From an uncultured Steroidobacter sp. (GTDB taxonomy: Bacteria; Pseudomonadota; Gammaproteobacteria; Steroidobacterales; Steroidobacteraceae), in contig NZ_CALFXI010000111.1 in assembly GCF_937958065.1 (NCBI RefSeq), positions 62,001 to 126,000 of the forward strand: DNA of 64,000 bases, given 5' to 3'. Positions 60,878 through 64,000 of this stretch are shown here, one piece after another (the stretch's first letter is position 1; each line of letters begins with the position of its first letter). Position numbers and translations under genes: made by a program. Below the pieces are notes generated by a model, which saw nothing but the letters and a program-made list of their open reading frames with translations, made no database searches and was not told the origin of the DNA.

Positions 60878-61057
60878 CAACCTGCAGTCTTGGGACCGCC
60901 CCGGAGAGGAGAGCTGGACTTCGCTCCAGATCGCGAGTTGGAAGAGTCCCGAAGCAGCCGCGCAGAGTTCGCCGCAGTTACAGGAGCAACGACGCGTACG
61001 CGAGTGGATTGCAATTGACGTACGTGCAATGAGATAGCGCCGGAGCATAGCGGAGTG

Positions 61058-62980
61058 ATGAAATTCATCGGTGCGACCCTCGCGCTGCTCGCAACGTTTC
61101 CTGTTTTCTCGGCCGAGGGGCAGGGCGATCCGCTAGCGCCGACCGGCCGCTGGAGTGCCTACACCTCGGGTCGCGCGCAAACCCCGCCGATGGGATGGAG
61201 CAGTTGGAACGCTTTCGCGACCGACATCGACGAAGAGAAAATCCTGGGCTCTGCTCAGGCGCTGGTCGACAGCGGGTTGGCCCGCAAGGGCTACCGTTAC
61301 GTCAACATCGATGACGGATGGTGGCTGCAGCGGCGCGCCAGCGACGGCCAGCTCGTCATTCGCTCCACGCGGTTTCCATCCACCGTGCGTGAGGGCAGCC
61401 TACCTTCTTTCCGGCCCTTCACCGACCGACTGCATGCGATGGGCCTGAAGGCCGGCATCTACTCGGATCTTGGCCGCAACACTTGCTCGCAGGCTTACTC
61501 GATGGACGACTCCGACCTGCCCAAAGGCTCGGTCCGAGAGCGAGAGGTTGGGCTGTATGGGCACATCGATCAGGACATCGCGCTGTTCTTCTCCGAGTGG
61601 GGCTTCGATTACATCAAAGTCGACGGCTGTGGCCTGCGCGCCTACGCAGCCGACAGCGAGAAAGTGAAATCCGGCACGTATCGCGAGTTCAAGCCGCTGC
61701 TCGACATGGATTCCGTCGCGAGGTCCGACATCCCCGCAGTTCAGGCGCTGTTTCGCCAGATCGACGCGGCTCTGATTCGCAACAACCCGGATCGTGACTT
61801 CGTGTTGTCACTCTGCATCTGGGGAGCGGGCAATGTGCGCGCGTGGGGCAAGGACTTCGGCAACATTTCGCGGACCAGCGATGACATCAACCCGACCTGG
61901 GGCCGGCTGCTCACCAACTTCGACAGCGCCGCCAAAAGGGCGTTCTATGCTCATCCCGGTTCCTGGAACGACCCCGACATGCTGTTCATCGGTAAAGGTG
62001 ACTTCGATGCGAATCACCTCACCGAAGCGCGGTCTCATCTATCCATGTGGGCGATGATCAACGCGCCGCTGATGATCGGCATGGATCTGCGACAGGCCCC
62101 GTCAGCGTTGCTGGACGTTTTCGGCAATGAGGAGGTAATTGCGATCAATCAGGATCGCGCCGGGCATCAGGCGGTGGTTGCCTTCGACAGCGGCGAGGTC
62201 CAGATCTTCGTGAAGACGCTGAGCACGGGAGACAAGGCCGTCGCGATCTTCAACCGAAGCGCGAGCCCGCTGGATGTCGATTTGACGGCGGCCCACATGA
62301 AGTTCCGGGATGATGTCGAAGTCGCCCTCGTGGATGTGTGGAATGGCCGGAAACAAAGCTTCCGAAAGATGGTGAGGCTGCACCTGGAAGGCCATCAGAC
62401 GCTCGCGTTCAAGGCGCGCGGCGCTCGTGTTCTTGCCGATGGTCTGTATCTCTCGGAGCAGCCCGGTAACGTCAATCCGGCCGTCGATGGGGTCGTCGAG
62501 CCGGCGCCAGACCCGACGATCCATCGCTCCGCGTTTGGATGGCAAGGAACGCGCAGCAGTGGTGAACGGCCGATCTACGCTGGATGGGGCGGGGCTCAGC
62601 CGGACAGCGCGCCCTATGGTGAAGCGCTCCGGATCAATGGCAAGAGATTCGAGACGGGCATCGGCGTCCTGGCAAATTCGCGGCTGGAGGTGCGCAATCA
62701 GGGCTATCGGCGTTTCACGGCCACCGTGGGCGTCAATGACTCCGCGCGCGACGATCGTCATCCCGTCACCTTCACGGTCTATGGCGACGGCAGACTCCTC
62801 GCCACCAGCCGACCTCTGAAATGGGGCGAGGAGGGCCAGCGGCTCAGCGTCGAGGTGTCAGGCGTGAAGATCATCGAGTTGGTCGCCCGCGCTGCCCTCG
62901 AGGATCCCTCGAGCCTTCCGGTGACATGGGCGGAAGCCGCATTGCTCTTCGATTCGGGCACGGCGCATGCGTCGCCATAG
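61058..62980 (+). CDS. GH27 alpha-galactosidase with C-terminal NPCBM domain
   Basis: 640 residues. Signal peptide LALLATFPVFSAEG. The GH27 catalytic barrel has PPMGWSSWNAF, YVNIDDGWW, nucleophile Asp189 in YIKVDGCG and acid/base Asp276 in SRTSDDINPTW. After a beta-sandwich domain (about 380-460) an NPCBM carbohydrate-binding domain follows (about 495-630: FGWQGTRSSGERPIYAGWGG, FETGIGVLANSRLEV). It should release terminal alpha-D-galactose (or beta-L-arabinopyranose) from plant glycans in the periplasm or outside. GH127 follows on the same strand. Confidence 0.88.
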   Translation: MKFIGATLALLATFPVFSAEGQGDPLAPTGRWSAYTSGRAQTPPMGWSSWNAFATDIDEEKILGSAQALVDSGLARKGYRYVNIDDGWWLQRRASDGQLVIRSTRFPSTVREGSLPSFRPFTDRLHAMGLKAGIYSDLGRNTCSQAYSMDDSDLPKGSVREREVGLYGHIDQDIALFFSEWGFDYIKVDGCGLRAYAADSEKVKSGTYREFKPLLDMDSVARSDIPAVQALFRQIDAALIRNNPDRDFVLSLCIWGAGNVRAWGKDFGNISRTSDDINPTWGRLLTNFDSAAKRAFYAHPGSWNDPDMLFIGKGDFDANHLTEARSHLSMWAMINAPLMIGMDLRQAPSALLDVFGNEEVIAINQDRAGHQAVVAFDSGEVQIFVKTLSTGDKAVAIFNRSASPLDVDLTAAHMKFRDDVEVALVDVWNGRKQSFRKMVRLHLEGHQTLAFKARGARVLADGLYLSEQPGNVNPAVDGVVEPAPDPTIHRSAFGWQGTRSSGERPIYAGWGGAQPDSAPYGEALRINGKRFETGIGVLANSRLEVRNQGYRRFTATVGVNDSARDDRHPVTFTVYGDGRLLATSRPLKWGEEGQRLSVEVSGVKIIELVARAALEDPSSLPVTWAEAALLFDSGTAHASP

Positions 62981-63047
62981 CGTCGTAATGACATCATGAC
63001 CCGGATGTTGATGCCGACATTGCTCCGGGTCGAAACGAGCACTATCA

Positions 63048-64000
63048 ATGCCTATGAAAAAACCTGACTGCGTGAGCTCAACCCGCCGCCGCTTTCTCGC
63101 GAATGTTGGTCTGATGACCGGTTGGGCCGCAGTTGCCCCGACGCCTGTGTTCGGACGCTCGACGCAAGCGGACAGCGGGACGCCGCAGCTCAAAGCGTTC
63201 GAGCTGACGGATGTAGATCTGGCCGAAGGCCCTTTCCTGCATGCGCAACGCATGACGGAGGCTTATCTGTTCAAGCTCGAGCCGGATCGGATGCTGCACA
63301 ACTTTCGCGTGAACGCCGGGTTGAAGCCGAAGGCCCCTGTTTACGGTGGATGGGAGTCCGAGGCCACATGGGAAGACATTAATTGTCACGGCCACACTCT
63401 CGGTCACTATCTCTCGGCGTGCGCGCTCGCGTATGGCTCAACAAACGACAAGCGGTTCAAGCAACGCATCGAGTACATCGCAAGCGAGCTTGCCGCCTGC
63501 CAGCAGGCGGCGGGCAGCGGGCTGGTCTGCGCGTTCCCGAAGGGAGCCGCATTGGTGGAAGCGCATTTGCGAGGCGAGAAGATCACCGGAGTTCCGTGGT
63601 ACACCCTCCACAAGATCTTCGCCGGGCTTCGTGATGCTACGTTGATCGCGCACAGCGATACCTCACGCACCGTACTGCTGCGGCTTGCAGATTGGGCGGT
63701 CGATGCTACCCGGGCGCTCTCGGATTCGCAGTTCGAGACGATGCTGAGCACCGAGCATGGGGGCATGAACGAGGTCTTCGCGGATCTGTACTCCCTCACC
63801 GGCAACGCCGACTACCGGCGGATGGCGGAGCGCTTCTCTCACAAGGCCCTCCTGGAGCCGCTCGCAAAAGGGCGGGATCATCTCGATGGTCTGCATGCCA
63901 ACACGCAAGTCCCGAAGGTCGTCGGTTTTCAGCGCGTCTATGAGATCACCGGCGATACCAGGTACAGCGATGCCGCGGAATTTTTCTGGAGGACTGTCGC
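63048..64000 (+). CDS. GH127 beta-L-arabinofuranosidase-like enzyme, 3' truncated by window edge
   Basis: Open from the ATG at 63048 (or 63054) to the end of the window, 317 codons. The N-terminus carries a twin-arginine signal, SSTRRRFLANVGLMTGWAAV, so it is Tat-exported. Family signatures of GH127 (DUF1680) are clear: CHGHTLGHYLSACALAYG, GVPWYTLHKIFAGL, EHGGMNEVFADLYSLTGNAD and HANTQVPKVVGFQRVYEITG. The catalytic Cys/Glu region lies beyond the window. It removes beta-L-arabinofuranosyl groups from hydroxyproline-rich or pectic glycans in characterised relatives. Confidence 0.85.
   Translation, partial: MPMKKPDCVSSTRRRFLANVGLMTGWAAVAPTPVFGRSTQADSGTPQLKAFELTDVDLAEGPFLHAQRMTEAYLFKLEPDRMLHNFRVNAGLKPKAPVYGGWESEATWEDINCHGHTLGHYLSACALAYGSTNDKRFKQRIEYIASELAACQQAAGSGLVCAFPKGAALVEAHLRGEKITGVPWYTLHKIFAGLRDATLIAHSDTSRTVLLRLADWAVDATRALSDSQFETMLSTEHGGMNEVFADLYSLTGNADYRRMAERFSHKALLEPLAKGRDHLDGLHANTQVPKVVGFQRVYEITGDTRYSDAAEFFWRTV

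Overview
This is a GC-rich window from a free-living Gammaproteobacterium. The best evidence is the block 28997-38353, where ruvC-ruvA-ruvB-ybgC-tolQ-tolR-tolA-tolB-pal-cpoB-queE-queC-tRNA-Lys(TTT) lie in the order known from Pseudomonas. A separate relA-like gene, a type IV pilus minor-pilin operon and a sucA-sucB-lpd operon agree with this. Genus cannot be read from the sequence. The acyl-CoA dehydrogenase pair with its CoA ligase and the plant-polysaccharide hydrolases would suit a Steroidobacter-like or related lineage, which is a guess. No rRNA, CRISPR array, prophage or intact insertion sequence was seen.

Layout. 1-7.3 kb: the end of a nitronate monooxygenase, a zinc-ribbon methyltransferase, a fused OlsF-like ornithine lipid synthase followed by a LacI-type regulator, a sigma-region-4-like protein, an AAC(3)-family acetyltransferase and a coiled-coil protein. 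7.7-10.2 kb: a membrane diguanylate cyclase and an exported DUF6134-like protein. 10.3-15.6 kb: two acyl-CoA dehydrogenases diverging from an acyl-CoA ligase and an IclR regulator, which looks like a regulated CoA-thioester catabolic module. 15.8-18.8 kb: a polyprenyl glycosylphosphotransferase, a 33-residue exported peptide and an unusual kinase-like/hexapeptide acyltransferase fusion, probably for exopolysaccharide. 19.1-24.7 kb: the 2-oxoglutarate dehydrogenase complex. 24.8-28.8 kb: an APC permease, a WbuC-like cupin and relA. 29.0-38.4 kb: Holliday-junction processing, the Tol-Pal envelope system, queuosine precursor synthesis and tRNA-Lys.

38.4-39.8 kb: a gene-poor stretch after tRNA-Lys with a truncated NmrA-like gene and a diiron-type metallo-beta-lactamase-fold protein. 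39.8-46.9 kb: the minor-pilin operon fimT-pilV-pilW-pilX-pilY1-pilE behind a strong promoter and a structured leader. 47.1-54.7 kb (minus strand): a DUF6445 oxygenase-like protein, a DUF445 membrane protein, an exported SGNH-hydrolase-like protein with a GlyGly-CTERM-like tail, an OafA-type acyltransferase and small proteins. 54.8-58.7 kb: a DUF349 protein, a DUF998-like membrane protein, a 45-residue ORF and a decayed region with an HExxH motif. 58.8-59.7 kb: an arsR-arsI operon with a visible promoter-operator. 60.0-64.0 kb: an exported alpha/beta hydrolase, a GH27 alpha-galactosidase and the start of a Tat-exported GH127 enzyme, suggesting use of plant arabinogalactan-type glycans.

The most unusual items are the kinase-like/acyltransferase fusion with an altered P-loop, the structured leader before the pilin operon, the GlyGly-CTERM-like SGNH protein beside an acyltransferase, the tRNA-Lys junction, and the arsR operator. 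No single clearly undescribed multi-gene system was found.
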